From NCBI GenBank assembly GCA_033557675.1, contig JAWQRM010000566.1, forward strand, positions 1-21,439: DNA of 21,439 bases. The letters are read 5' to 3'. The position numbers and the translations under genes were made by a program. Source of the stretch: Coptodactyla brooksi. Taxonomy: Eukaryota; Arthropoda; Insecta; Coleoptera; Scarabaeidae. The notes below the pieces were generated by a model. The model was given only the letters and a program-made list of their open reading frames with translations. It searched no databases and was not told the DNA's origin. Of the stretch, positions 1 through 9,000 are shown piece by piece; the first letter of the stretch is position 1, and every line of letters starts with the position of its first letter.

Positions 1-181
1 CAATATTTTCTAAAACACATTGCGAAATTGCGTTGTCATAATTAAAATAGGATCACGGTAAGAGAAAGTCATGTGGGATGTACACATCAACTAGTTTTTA
101 ATTCCCATTTAAAGTACGTTTTTAATTGTTAGTTGTCGGGCGATAAAGTTTTGACAACGATCACGGCAATCTAATTTATGG
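1..181. repeat. Fragment of the local dispersed repeat family
   Basis: No gene is visible. Around 40-110 the sequence (AATTAAA, then AAGAGAAAGTCATGT, then GATGTACA) matches, in inverted orientation, the stretch around 4310-4390 on the far side of Nap1. This suggests it belongs to the same dispersed repeat family as the field at 3965-5870. The match was judged by eye and its ends are approximate. Confidence 0.4.
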
Positions 182-270
182 TAAAACTTTATGCGTTCGT
201 CGCTTTAACGTCAAAGTGACATTAGCTGTCACTTTGACGTTAAAGCGACGTAGATACGCATGAAGTTTTA
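182..270. repeat. Near-perfect inverted repeat (hairpin, MITE-like)
   Basis: Two perfectly complementary 24-nt arms at 198-221 and 227-250 are separated by only 5 nt (TTAGC). The outer flanks extend the pairing imperfectly to 182-190 and 261-270 (TAAAACTTT against GAAGTTTTA). The whole would fold into a long snap-back stem. A miniature transposon with a tiny centre, or a palindromic replication product, would look like this. No target-site duplication was identified. Confidence 0.85.
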
Positions 271-339
271 ATTTAATAGCTAGCTTTTAGCAAGTTAGCC
301 ATTAAATTCGAATTAAAAATAAAATATTGTATAAAACAC

Positions 340-400
340 GGGATTAAACTGACTTTTATCCCCTCGGGAGATTAAGTCCCTCGCCCTTCGGGCTCTGAAC
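340..400. repeat. Short GC-rich hairpin segment
   Basis: This is a compact GC-rich patch in AT-rich DNA. It holds GGGATTAA, CCCTCGGGAG and GCCCTTCGGGC, the last being a 4-bp GC stem with a 3-nt loop. It resembles the end of an interspersed element, but I cannot name one. Confidence 0.3.
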
Positions 401-2023
401 TAATTTTGAAATAAATGTCTGCAGATACTTATTTAAATATACAGATGTTTTTTTACCGTATCAGAATAACGTCTTGTCTGAAAATTTGGATATGGACCTT
501 CAGTTGCAAGTTCTGTTGTTTAATAGAAAATATTTTCAATGAATTACCAATTTTTAATTTGGTTTCTGCATTAAATGTTAAAAGTTCACACACAGTGTCT
601 ATATAACAATTAGTATCACAATAGCAATCAATCATAAAATGCAAACGTTTTCACATATTAGGGCTGCCGAAAAAGTTTTTTATTTTTCTTTCTAAACAGC
701 ATGCCCCATAATTAACCATACAAATGAATTGAGAACAAAAGTTTTTAACAACAAATTGCCTTAAGCTAACGAAGGTTTATTAGATAAACCAAAACATATA
801 TCGCGAGTGAGATCCTGAACAATCCTGTTGTGGTGAAGATGTTTGTTAACTCCATGAACCTAAGTTAAATAATGTTATGACTAAAATTGAAAATATCTTC
901 TCGACGTACGTTTCACTAACCAAGTTAGCATCATTAGGAAGAATGAACGACAGGGCAATTTTGTGTACTTTTATTACTAACTTAAAGGTTCTAATCTCAC
1001 AACTTGATTGCCATAAGCCAATTTGTAGATTTTTATTACATTTATTATGATGGTTACAACAATCGAGGAAATATTTAGACCGAAAACAGAAACCAAGCTA
1101 AAGGCTTTTTCTCCTACCTAGTTGCCTGAATACAAAAGTATATTTGTAGTCATACAAGTAGTAGAAAAATTACCAGCCATGAGTAGAATATATTCTTGTA
1201 TTATAGAATTGCAAAAGGCATTTGATAGTTTGTGAAATGAAATAAATAGTAGGAGGAAGTAATATTAATGAAAAGTCCTATCGACGAAAATCTTGCTGCA
1301 GAGTATTGCAAAGTATTATCAAATCTTATCTGTAAATGGAAACTCTCAATTAGGCACACAAGATTATATGGTTGGTTTTATAAATTGACTTATGATGCCA
1401 CAATTGGGCTTGATTTTCTAAGTAATTATAATGACATATTTAGTGAAAATATCTTTTATTAAAGAAATGTTGATGATGAATATGCACGGATGACCTCGTC
1501 CTCTTCTCTAATGCCAATAGCAAAATGCAATAAAGAATTGAAAGCTGTAATGATAAGCTGAAAGTACCAACTAAACATAAACCTGAAGGAGACAGCAGTT
1601 ACAACAATGTCAAATACACTACAAAGAAACCACCTAAACTAAAACTAAATACTTGAAGTATCTTCTACCCATGGTAGATGCGACGGGTAAAGTGGAGAAA
1701 AAAGATAATAAACTGAATGGAAAGTGGTACAGATTATGTTTCAACAAATGAGAAACCATTGAAGAAACTAAGTTCTTCTAATTGAAGAAACTAAGAAATC
1801 AAATATTGAGCAAAGTTATATGAAGACGATATCACTGGTGAACCAGCAAAATCCATATCCAAAGCTTAGTTCCATTAAATGAGTAGCTTCTAAGGAAACA
1901 AGTAATTAATTCAGATGTGTAACCAGATAAAGACCAGATGTTCTATCACCAAGAATTTTGAATGCATTGAAAAATATATAATTGACTAAATATATCTGTT
2001 GTGTAAAAATTGTTTTGTCATAT
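401..2023. other. Intergenic, no recognisable gene
   Basis: The stretch is AT-rich with only short open frames, such as 64 codons at 1268-1462 on plus, which match no family I recognise. Some parts, around 780-960 and 1268-1660, have coding-like short frames broken by stops, so decayed transposon sequence is plausible. A direct repeat of about 15 nt (ATTGAAGAAACTAAG) occurs near 1757 and 1780. Confidence 0.5.
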
Positions 2024-2060
2024 AAGAAAAACCGAAATTACTCTAGCAACAACCTGACGA
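2024..2060. mobile_element. Mariner-like terminal repeat (solo or remnant)
   Basis: The block with ACCGAAATTACT followed by GCAAC and CTGA matches the right terminus of the mariner remnant at 9658-10194, which has the same AAAACCGAAATTACT core. No clear partner terminus or transposase remains nearby. A weakly similar sequence near 664 could be the opposite end of an element of about 1.4 kb. Confidence 0.5.
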
Positions 2061-2429
2061 TTAAGACTATTGCTAATTATTTAATAGTCAGGATGTATCG
2101 GTGGCAATATCTAAATTTCATTATCGAGTGGAAGGGTAAATAAAATAGAGGTGTAATTATGAAATATGTAAACTTTACTAAAATTATTTTTAAAAGCATT
2201 GTTGAAGAGATATGCAGAGCACAAACGTAAGTAAAAATACGAGGGAACAGTTGTTAAAATATAAATAATTTACTAACAGTATCTGGTTTCTGCAAAATAC
2301 AACAATTTTCGCAAAGGCGACGTTCTCAAATTGAAATGAAATGCTCGTACACTTTTTTTCCAACAAAATGCTCGACGAATTTGTTTTGAAGCATTTTAAT
2401 TATCGATTAGGGGGAAGGAGAAAAAAATA

Positions 2430-2435
2430 TTTATT
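2430..2435 (-). promoter_or_regulatory. Poly(A) signal overlapping the Nap1 stop codon
   Basis: On the minus strand the last Gln codon and the TAA stop read CAA TAA A, so the canonical AATAAA hexamer contains the stop codon. If used, the 3'UTR would be only some 10-30 nt. Whether this hexamer is the signal actually used cannot be told from the sequence. Confidence 0.5.
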
Positions 2436-3555
2436 GTTGTTTACAATCCTTATCGTTAGGTATCCTTGCGTTTCCCTTCGTTTCGGTGTCTTCTTCGTCC
2501 TCGTCGTCCTCCTCGTCGTCTTCCTCCTCCTCCTCGTCGTCGTAGTCCTCGTCCTCGATGCCCTCGCCCGTGAAGTAAAGGACGGCGCGCGGGACTATCC
2601 GCTCGCGCAGGTAGTGGCCGATCTCGAAGTCGGTCGTGAGGACGTTGCGGAGGTCCTCGTCGACGTCGTCCTCGTTGACGTCGTCGGGGACGGCCGGCGG
2701 CGAGAAGAAGTTGAAGAACGAGTCGGTCTGGACCGTCTTGGTGATGGTGCGGACGAGGCCGCGGCTTTTGTGCTTCTGCTTTTTCTTCACCGTCTTGAGG
2801 GTGACGTTCTTGCCCTTGTTCCAGTTGATGGTGCAGCCGCGGCACTTGTAGATCTCGGGGCCCTCGAAGCTGAACGGGTCGTCCTCCTCCGGGACGCACT
2901 TCATGTCGTACTCTTTCGTGAGGACCGTGTTGGTGAAGTACTCGTTCGGGGAGAAGTGAAACTCGAGTATGAAGCCCATCGGCTTCTCGACGAACGTCGT
3001 CTTGATGTCGACCAGGTGCTTGAGGATCGGCTCGTCGTGCTCCTGGATCATTTCCGACAGGGGGCTGACGTTCTTGAAGATGGTCAGCCAGAACTCGGGT
3101 ATCCCGTCTATCGGCCCCTCGTCCGCCCCCTTCTTCTGCTCCTCGCTGATCTCGACAATCTTCGCCTTGCTCTCGAACTCCTTCGCCATGTCCTCGTCCT
3201 CCTCGTCCGACGGCCACTGGCACTCGTCGTCGTTCGGCTCGTACGAGCCCGTGATGATTTTGCTCCTCTGCTCGAACAACGGCAGGTACAGCTTGTGGTA
3301 TTTACACTCGAGGTCGTGGACCTCCTCGAAAAATTTCGCCTCGATGTTCGTCGCCTCGAACTGAAGCTTCTTGAGGGCCTTGACGCGACGTTTGACGGGC
3401 GCGGGCAGCGGTGGCTGTTTCGCCATCAGCTCGGCCGCCGCCAGCAGGTTCGGGTAGTTGAGGATCTTCTTGTTCTCGATGCGACCGGCCTCCTCCTCCT
3501 CGACGGCGTCCACGTCGTCCGAACAGTCCCCGACGCGCTCGTTCTCAGCTGCCAT
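2431..3555 (-). CDS. Nap1: Nucleosome assembly protein 1 (NAP1L1/NAP1L4 type)
   Basis: This encodes a histone H2A-H2B chaperone of 374 aa that shuttles between cytoplasm and nucleus and assists nucleosome assembly. In order it shows an acidic N-terminus; the start of the long dimerisation helix (PVKRRVKALKKLQ, 53-65, then IEAKFFEEVHDLE); GIPEFWLTIFKNV (151-163); the NEYFTN core (204-209); a basic beta-hairpin (KTVKKKQKHKSRG, 254-266); DSFFNFFSPP; DFEIGHYLRERI (309-320); and a long Asp/Glu tail (about 334-356). It ends in CKQQ, the farnesylation-type terminus of vertebrate NAP1L1. The ATG at 3555 is chosen because the frame upstream begins with a non-canonical GTG and the ATG context is good. 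The coding sequence is one uninterrupted exon with third positions almost always G or C, unlike the AT-rich neighbours. It could be an intron-poor parental gene or a retrocopy. The reading frame is intact. Confidence 0.95.
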   Translation of the reverse strand: MAAENERVGDCSDDVDAVEEEEAGRIENKKILNYPNLLAAAELMAKQPPLPAPVKRRVKALKKLQFEATNIEAKFFEEVHDLECKYHKLYLPLFEQRSKIITGSYEPNDDECQWPSDEEDEDMAKEFESKAKIVEISEEQKKGADEGPIDGIPEFWLTIFKNVSPLSEMIQEHDEPILKHLVDIKTTFVEKPMGFILEFHFSPNEYFTNTVLTKEYDMKCVPEEDDPFSFEGPEIYKCRGCTINWNKGKNVTLKTVKKKQKHKSRGLVRTITKTVQTDSFFNFFSPPAVPDDVNEDDVDEDLRNVLTTDFEIGHYLRERIVPRAVLYFTGEGIEDEDYDDEEEEEDDEEDDEDEEDTETKGNARIPNDKDCKQQ

Positions 3556-3576
3556 ACTTATCACTCTCTCGGATCA

Positions 3577-3816
3577 CTAAAACAATTACAAAGGACTGCG
3601 TGCAGATGCGGTACCATGTGCTCTCGGGCAATCCCTAACAAAAGAGATATATCAACCTGACGTTGAAACGTGTTTTTGGACAAATTTACAACTGCGTATT
3701 TAGGAAATAAACATTCGAAAACAAATTGCACATGGCACCTTGCGATTTTCTTTTAACGTTACGCCCGTCTGTCAATTTTACGCCCGTTTTTTCAACGTCC
3801 GCGCTCCTCTACTTAC
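3577..3816 (-). other. Probable Nap1 5'UTR intron
   Basis: On the minus strand a consensus donor (GTCG|GTAAGT, first intron base at 3816) and a pyrimidine-rich acceptor (TTGTTTTAG, ending at 3577) bracket 240 nt just upstream of the Nap1 ATG. This would leave a 21-nt 5'UTR segment in the coding exon. The call rests on splice signals only. Confidence 0.5.
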
Positions 3817-3960
3817 CGACAAATTACCAGCTGAACTTCACGGGAAGATGGTGCCTTGTCGCCTAGTTCCGTTTCGCACGGCGCCGAACGGCAGAAAGAA
3901 GGGATTTTTGAACCGACGGCCTTACGTTGTCAGCTCCTCGCCCGCGTTTGCGCGGTAAAA
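3817..3960 (-). promoter_or_regulatory. Candidate Nap1 first (non-coding) exon and promoter
   Basis: This CpG-rich stretch (GCGCGG, CGGCGC, CCGTTC and similar) contrasts with the AT-rich flanks and lies directly 5' of the proposed UTR donor. No TATA box is evident. The transcription start is not determined. Confidence 0.4.
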
Positions 3961-3964
3961 CGCA

Positions 3965-4284
3965 AACGCCAATGGTGCTCTTCTTTTTTCCATTTCCAAT
4001 AACGTTTACCGCCATCCCACTCGCCATTCACGCCAAATTTAACACCGATTCTATTACAATTTCGCGAACGGAAATCTGATGTAATTTACCCTGTCGCGCA
4101 TTTTTCATTTTTATTTGTTTGGCAACTATGTAACACCCACCCAACACCTTACGTTCCGTTTCATAAGAACAATTACGAAATTTAAAAATAGGCATTTTTA
4201 ACTCTTATTGCTAACATCGCAAAACTGCGATATACTATTTTTTAATAATTTGCCACTTTTTATGTGTTGTAAGTAGATCTTCGG
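3965..4284. repeat. Segmental duplication, copy 1
   Basis: The sequence starts at AACGCCAATGGT, runs through CACGCCAAATTTAA and TACTATTTTTTAATAATTTG, and ends at GTAAGTAGATCTTCGG. It recurs, diverged, at 4774-4977. Copy 1 carries about 130 extra nt (roughly 4052-4183) whose ends are partly inverted (AATTTCG and CGAAATT). These may be a nested miniature element. Confidence 0.7.
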
Positions 4285-4420
4285 TCTAAATTCCCACCAC
4301 CTTATTTTCCATCTTATAACTAAAAGATGTACATCGTACATGACTTTCTCTTCCCTTGCCCCTGGTTTAATTGTAAAAAAATTGCAAAAAAAAATTTCCA
4401 TTCGTACCATGTCATCTAAA

Positions 4421-4540
4421 AATTAGTTTGCCAAAAAAAACAAGTTAGCTAAAGAAATTAGTTAGCTAAAAAAAACTAGTTAGCTAAAAATAAGTTAACC
4501 AAAAAATCAGTTAGCTAAGAAACTAGTTGGCTAAAAATAG
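4421..4540. repeat. Minisatellite of AGTTAGCTAAAAA-like units
   Basis: About seven degenerate units of 13-21 nt share a core of AGTTAGCTAAA or AGTTAACCAAA. They lie in tandem between copy 1 of the duplication and the CRE-containing array. Confidence 0.8.
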
Positions 4541-4544
4541 TCAA

Positions 4545-5870
4545 ATTGTGCGCATAACCTAAATTCACTCGGTGAATCAAATCGTAAAAATGTCCCATTT
4601 TCGTCATGCAATTTAGTAATAAACGTGTATCGTAAGCCATAAACTTTTTGATAAACTAATTTGTCATTTTTTAAATTACATTGTGTGTTGTAAGTAGATC
4701 TTCGGCCTCGATTGTGAACGTCAACTTTTATTGTGACGTCACCGTGAAATCGTACGCGTAACCTAAATTCGCTAACGCCAATGGTACTGTTTTTTTTCCA
4801 TTTTCAATAACCTTTACCGCTTTTCTACTTGCCGCTCACGCCAAATTTAACCGCGAATTCTAAAAATATGCATTCTAAGCTCGGATGTTTAACATTGCAA
4901 AACTCTACAATATACTATTTTTTAATAATTTGTCACTTGTTAAGTGACATTGTGTGTTGTAAGTAGATCTTCGATCTCTATTGCGATTTTTACAGTGACG
5001 TCACACCGTGAAATTGTGCGCATAACCTAAATTCGCTGGGTGAATCAAATCGTAAAAATGTCCCATTTTCGTCATGCAATTTGATAATAAACGTGTATCG
5101 TAAGCCATAAACTTTTTGATAAACTAATTTGTCACTTCTTAAATTACATTGTGTGTTGTAAGTAGATCCTCGGCCTCGATTGTGAACGTCAAGTTTTACT
5201 GTGACGTCACCGTAAAATCGGACTCCACCTAAATTCACTCGGTGAATCAAAGCGGAAAAATGTCCAATTTTTACAAAGGAAACTGTATTAATTTAATTTT
5301 TAATTAATACAAAATTTAATAATTTGTCACTTTTAAATTACATTGTTTGCTGTAAATAGGCCTTCGGCCTGGATTGTGAATTAACTTTTATAGTGACGTC
5401 ACCGTGAAATCGTACACATAACCTAAATTCGCTTGGTGAATCAAATCGTAAAAATGTCCTATTTTCGTCAATTTCGGCAATTTAGTAATAAACACGCATC
5501 GTAAGTGATAAAATTTCATGAAACCGAAAATAGTAACGTTTTATATTTATAACTCAAAGGAGACAATATTAATTTAATTTTTAATTAATGTAATTTTTAA
5601 GAATTTGTCACTTCTTAAATGATATTGTGTGTTGTAAGTAGATCTTTACCGGCCTCGATTGTGAATCAACTTCTACAGTGACGTCACCGTGAAATCGTAT
5701 ACATAACCTAAATTCGCTAGGTGAACCAAATCGTAAGAATGTCCTATTTTCGTCACGCAATGTTATCTTTTTCATTTAGTAATGAACACATATCGTGAGT
5801 GATAAAGTTTCGTGTAACCGAAAATAGTAATGTTTTATAATTACACGCTTTATATCGCAAAGGGGGACAT
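4545..5870. repeat. Tandem-like array of about 190-285 bp units with CRE palindromes
   Basis: Repeated blocks share the order AATTTGTCACTT, GTGTGTTGTAAGTAGATC, TCGGCCTCGATTGTGAA, GTGACGTCACCGTGAAATCG, ACCTAAATTCGCT, GTGAATCAAATCGTAAAAATG, then GTCCTATTTTCGTCA or a close variant. The perfect palindrome TGACGTCA occurs at 4734-4741, 4996-5003, 5202-5209, 5394-5401 and 5679-5686. Spacings are 262, 206, 192 and 285. Units differ by deletions and by an inserted ATTAATTTAATTTTTAATTAAT stretch. I cannot name the family. The array ends about 90 nt before the FUT10 start codon. Confidence 0.85.
4774..4977. repeat. Segmental duplication, copy 2
   Basis: This is the shorter, diverged copy of 3965-4284, offset by 809 nt at its start and lacking the roughly 130-nt internal segment of copy 1. 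It is embedded within the CRE-containing array, so the array and the duplication arose together or were shuffled. Confidence 0.7.
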
Positions 5871-5949
5871 GTGTTGATGATATATTTACTTTTGTATGTA
5901 CGTCTTATCGACTTCCTCCTGGAATTTTCCGAAACCATCCGAACTTACA

Positions 5950-5964
5950 ATGAAAATACAATGA
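5950..5964 (+). CDS. Four-codon upstream ORF overlapping the FUT10 start
   Basis: ATG AAA ATA CAA TGA lies in another frame and its stop overlaps the main initiator as ATGA (main ATG at 5961). If the transcript starts upstream of 5950, a ribosome would meet this AUG first and terminate on top of the real start. That could permit re-initiation or reduce translation. Its presence in the mRNA is inferred. Confidence 0.4.
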   Translation: MKIQ

Positions 5965-6017
5965 GAACTCGATTAAAAATAATACTTAGCGTGATTGCGG
6001 GCTATTTTTTAATACAG
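5961..6017 (+). CDS. FUT10: FUT10 exon 1 (signal anchor)
   Basis: Nineteen codons (MRTRLKIILSVIAGYFLIQ) end at CAG|GTTTGT in phase 0. This joins in frame to exon 2, which begins FLSRSYHADEYPVILWW after TTATTCTTCAG. Three basic residues followed by a hydrophobic run are what a Golgi/ER type II anchor requires. The choice rests on splice fit and hydrophobicity; no transcript was available. Confidence 0.75.
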
Positions 6018-9000
6018 GTTTGTAACTGTTAAAGTTGTTATGTTAAAGTGATCTAAAAGTAAGTTTCTTTATTTACGTTTCATGCTATTAACAGAGAGAA
6101 ATGTCACTAAAACTAACAAACACCTTAACCACAACAACACTGCTTTGGCTTATCTAATAAACCTTCAGGAGAATGAAAGCAAAAACTGTATGCCTGACTC
6201 ACATTTACTTAACTCATATTCTAATTACTTTTTAATACTATTCAAACTAGTTACAATAATTGGGTTTTATTTACCTTGTCCTTTTAACTAACAGGTCAAA
6301 AAGTAGGGACACAAGTATGTGACCAGGGTAGTTATTAAATATTGTATTTTTAAAAATTAAAATCTACATACATATTAATCAAATTTAATCTGATTCAAGT
6401 TAAAGAAAATAACATATTTTCATACTTTATTTATTCCCGTTTAACCTATACATTACACTTTGTCTTATCTCCTTAAATTGCACATTATATTAAATTGTAT
6501 ACTTCATTTTAGGATAGATGCTCTAGGCTAATTTCACAAAACATGAAATACTTCAAAATCATTTTATAAAATGTTAAACTGTCAAACTTTTCATTAGTTT
6601 GACATATGACCTGACATTCTGTATGACAAGTTGGATATGTATCAAACATAGTCAAACCTAACCATGTTTGACAATTTAAAGTAGATGTCAAAAGTACACG
6701 ACAATTTATATAACTATCATTTGATAATTCAAAATAGGACTCAACAATTCTTGACTGTTTAAAATATTTTTGGTATCGTTTTTTCTGAACAATTAATATA
6801 TTAAGCACTTTGAGTAATATAAATTCTTCTCAATATAAAATTGCTTTACGTGTCCTTCAGTTGATATATGCTGAATTAGGTAGGTAACGATAAATAAAGG
6901 ACGCTCTTCAATGTTACCATTTTAATGATAAATAATGAGGACATTAGTTAATTATTGATTAAAATCTATTTTTTTGAACTTGAAATTGTTTATTTTTTTG
7001 AACTAATTTTTGAAATTGTTTTTGTGTTAGAAATCTATTATAGCCATCGAGATAGAATGTTAAAGAAGCGATATAAATAGTAATGGGCGTGGCTAAGTGT
7101 AGTACTAATATGGTCGCTAAATCTGCAATTTAAAATTATAAGTTGCCAATGGAAACTACTCTGAGAAATATCTTCAAACATATTTCACATGTGAAATATG
7201 CACATGAAATTGATTTATCATTATGTCGATAATTATATTTCAATATTTTTCTTAAGTACATCACCGAAAACATAAAAACTTTAAAGAACCGGTCGCTTCA
7301 GGTCAATTTATTTGTAAATTGAAATGTGAAATTAAAATATTTGGGCCAGTCACTTACTTGGTGATTAAAGAATTTTTCGAATTAGACAACTACGCTCTAA
7401 CTATAAGAATCTTTTTCAAATACGGGAAACAACAGCACCGGGCGTGGCTAAGTGTAGTACCAATATGGCCGCCACGCGCTCTTGAAAGTGGTGAAACATG
7501 CAGTGGTAAATCGTAAAACCACAAATCACGAATATTAAGAGTATTTAATTGAAAATTTAAAAAGCATGATACTGTTTTATTTAACAAAATGAAGTTGAAA
7601 TTGAAATATTTGTACCACAAGAGCCTCCTTAACCACCACCTCCTATATTGTTTAATTAAAATGTCTCTAGGTACATTTTTTTGTATGATTGCTCATATGT
7701 GAGGTGGTAGTGAATGTGTTAAATGTGTCTGGTACTATATCCTACCTGTTTCTCAAGAGTAATCTTTCTCTTCTCATTGTACATGTTAATTTTCACTTTA
7801 TGTCTTTACAAAGAAATTTGTAAAAATTCTGTTACTCTTCCAGCTAGGGTAGATTGTAGAACTTCATAAGGATTATGAAAAAAAAAAAAAATAACTTTGT
7901 AATAATTGTAATTTTATTCTTAAAAACTTAGCTGTTGGGTCATTTTAACATAATTCACCTAAATTGGTGTGAATTATTCCATAATTACACGTGCTTACGT
8001 CAGTTTTATTCTTCAGTTTTTATCACGTAGCTACCATGCAGATGAATACCCCGTGATATTATGGTGGACACAAGGAATTATACAGGACGAAGTTATTTCC
8101 TGCGACGTCTACAAGTGCTTGGTTAGTGGAAATAGAGAGTACTTTGATAAGCCTAATCTAGCGGTGAGTATCTGTATTTTTCAGAACCAAACATCAAATA
8201 TTATGGTAAACATTTAGTGTAAATAAACATTAAAGTACGGTAGACTGACCTGCGATACTGTGAACAAAATAAAACACATTATTAACTACAGATAAGGTAA
8301 ATCCATTAATAACATCTGGTCAACACTGTACCACTTTAAGTCTTCAAGTCAGATTCTTTAAATGTAATTTATCAATAAACATAAAGGATTGAATATAAGA
8401 AGTAAGTGGCAACTTTAATTCTTCAAATTATTTAACGTATAGCTGATATTTTAGTCATTTATTTCCTGTCGAACTGATACAGGCTGAAAATTTATTCTTT
8501 GTTTCTTAGTGTTTCTGTCCTTTGAAATAAATTGGTTGTCAAGAGAGTTTTCAAAGAGATTCACGGTATCAGCACCTCTACTGTAGTTTTTATTTTTCCA
8601 GATAAATAATTTATCAAATCATTTTATGTAGGTAATAGCGTTTTACGGAAGTTCAATCGACGTAATCGACTTGCCATTGCCAAGAGAGAATAAGACGTGG
8701 GCCATTTATCACGAGGAATCGTCTCGGAATACGCCGTGGTTCCTTTTTCCGGAGGCTCAAAGTTTGTTTAACGTTACGGCCACCTTTAGTAGGTACAGTC
8801 ATTATCCACTGATGTTGTCCGGTTTGAGCCAAGATTCTGTTACCGGTAAATCCTTAATTTGGAATGCTACATTTGTTAAATTTGCTAAAATTTGCTAAAT
8901 TTACTGAGCATATCAATATTTTTTTAGGATTGAAGTATTATGTACCTTTGCCTTTGAAGAAAAGGAAAAAACTGGCACCAATTGTATATATTCAGTCTAT

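Larger units (their letters stand above)
6018..8016 (+). other. FUT10 intron 1
   Basis: This 2 kb AT-rich intron has no supported gene inside. It contains a 33-nt block repeated at 7085-7117 and 7440-7472, a 22-nt perfect palindrome at 7179-7200 and an A-tract at about 7878-7891. Short open frames here look random. Confidence 0.7.

Noticed and set aside
1268..1462. Plus-strand ORF of 64 codons
   Set aside because: There is no recognisable motif, and the length is within chance expectation for AT-rich DNA or decayed repeat.
2456..3223. Second minus-strand ORF (255 codons) inside Nap1
   Set aside because: It is a frame-shifted reading of the same GC-rich exon, with an Arg/Gly/Pro-rich composition typical of a shadow.
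3556..3564. Upstream extension of Nap1 by three codons
   Set aside because: The codon at 3564 is GTG, not ATG. Nuclear animal genes would use the ATG at 3555.
2341..3660. Long plus-strand ORF (439 codons) across Nap1
   Set aside because: It is the antisense shadow of the Nap1 coding sequence. High GC at third positions removes stop codons from the opposite strand, and the product is a low-complexity Val/Leu/Asp/Arg-rich chain with no family resemblance.
4990..5250. Minus-strand ORF of 86 codons
   Set aside because: It lies wholly inside the CRE-containing repeat array and follows its repeat structure; it is not a gene.
4545..5870. CRISPR-like array
   Set aside because: The units are long (190-285 bp), diverged and irregular, with no short constant repeats or unique spacers, and the DNA is eukaryotic.
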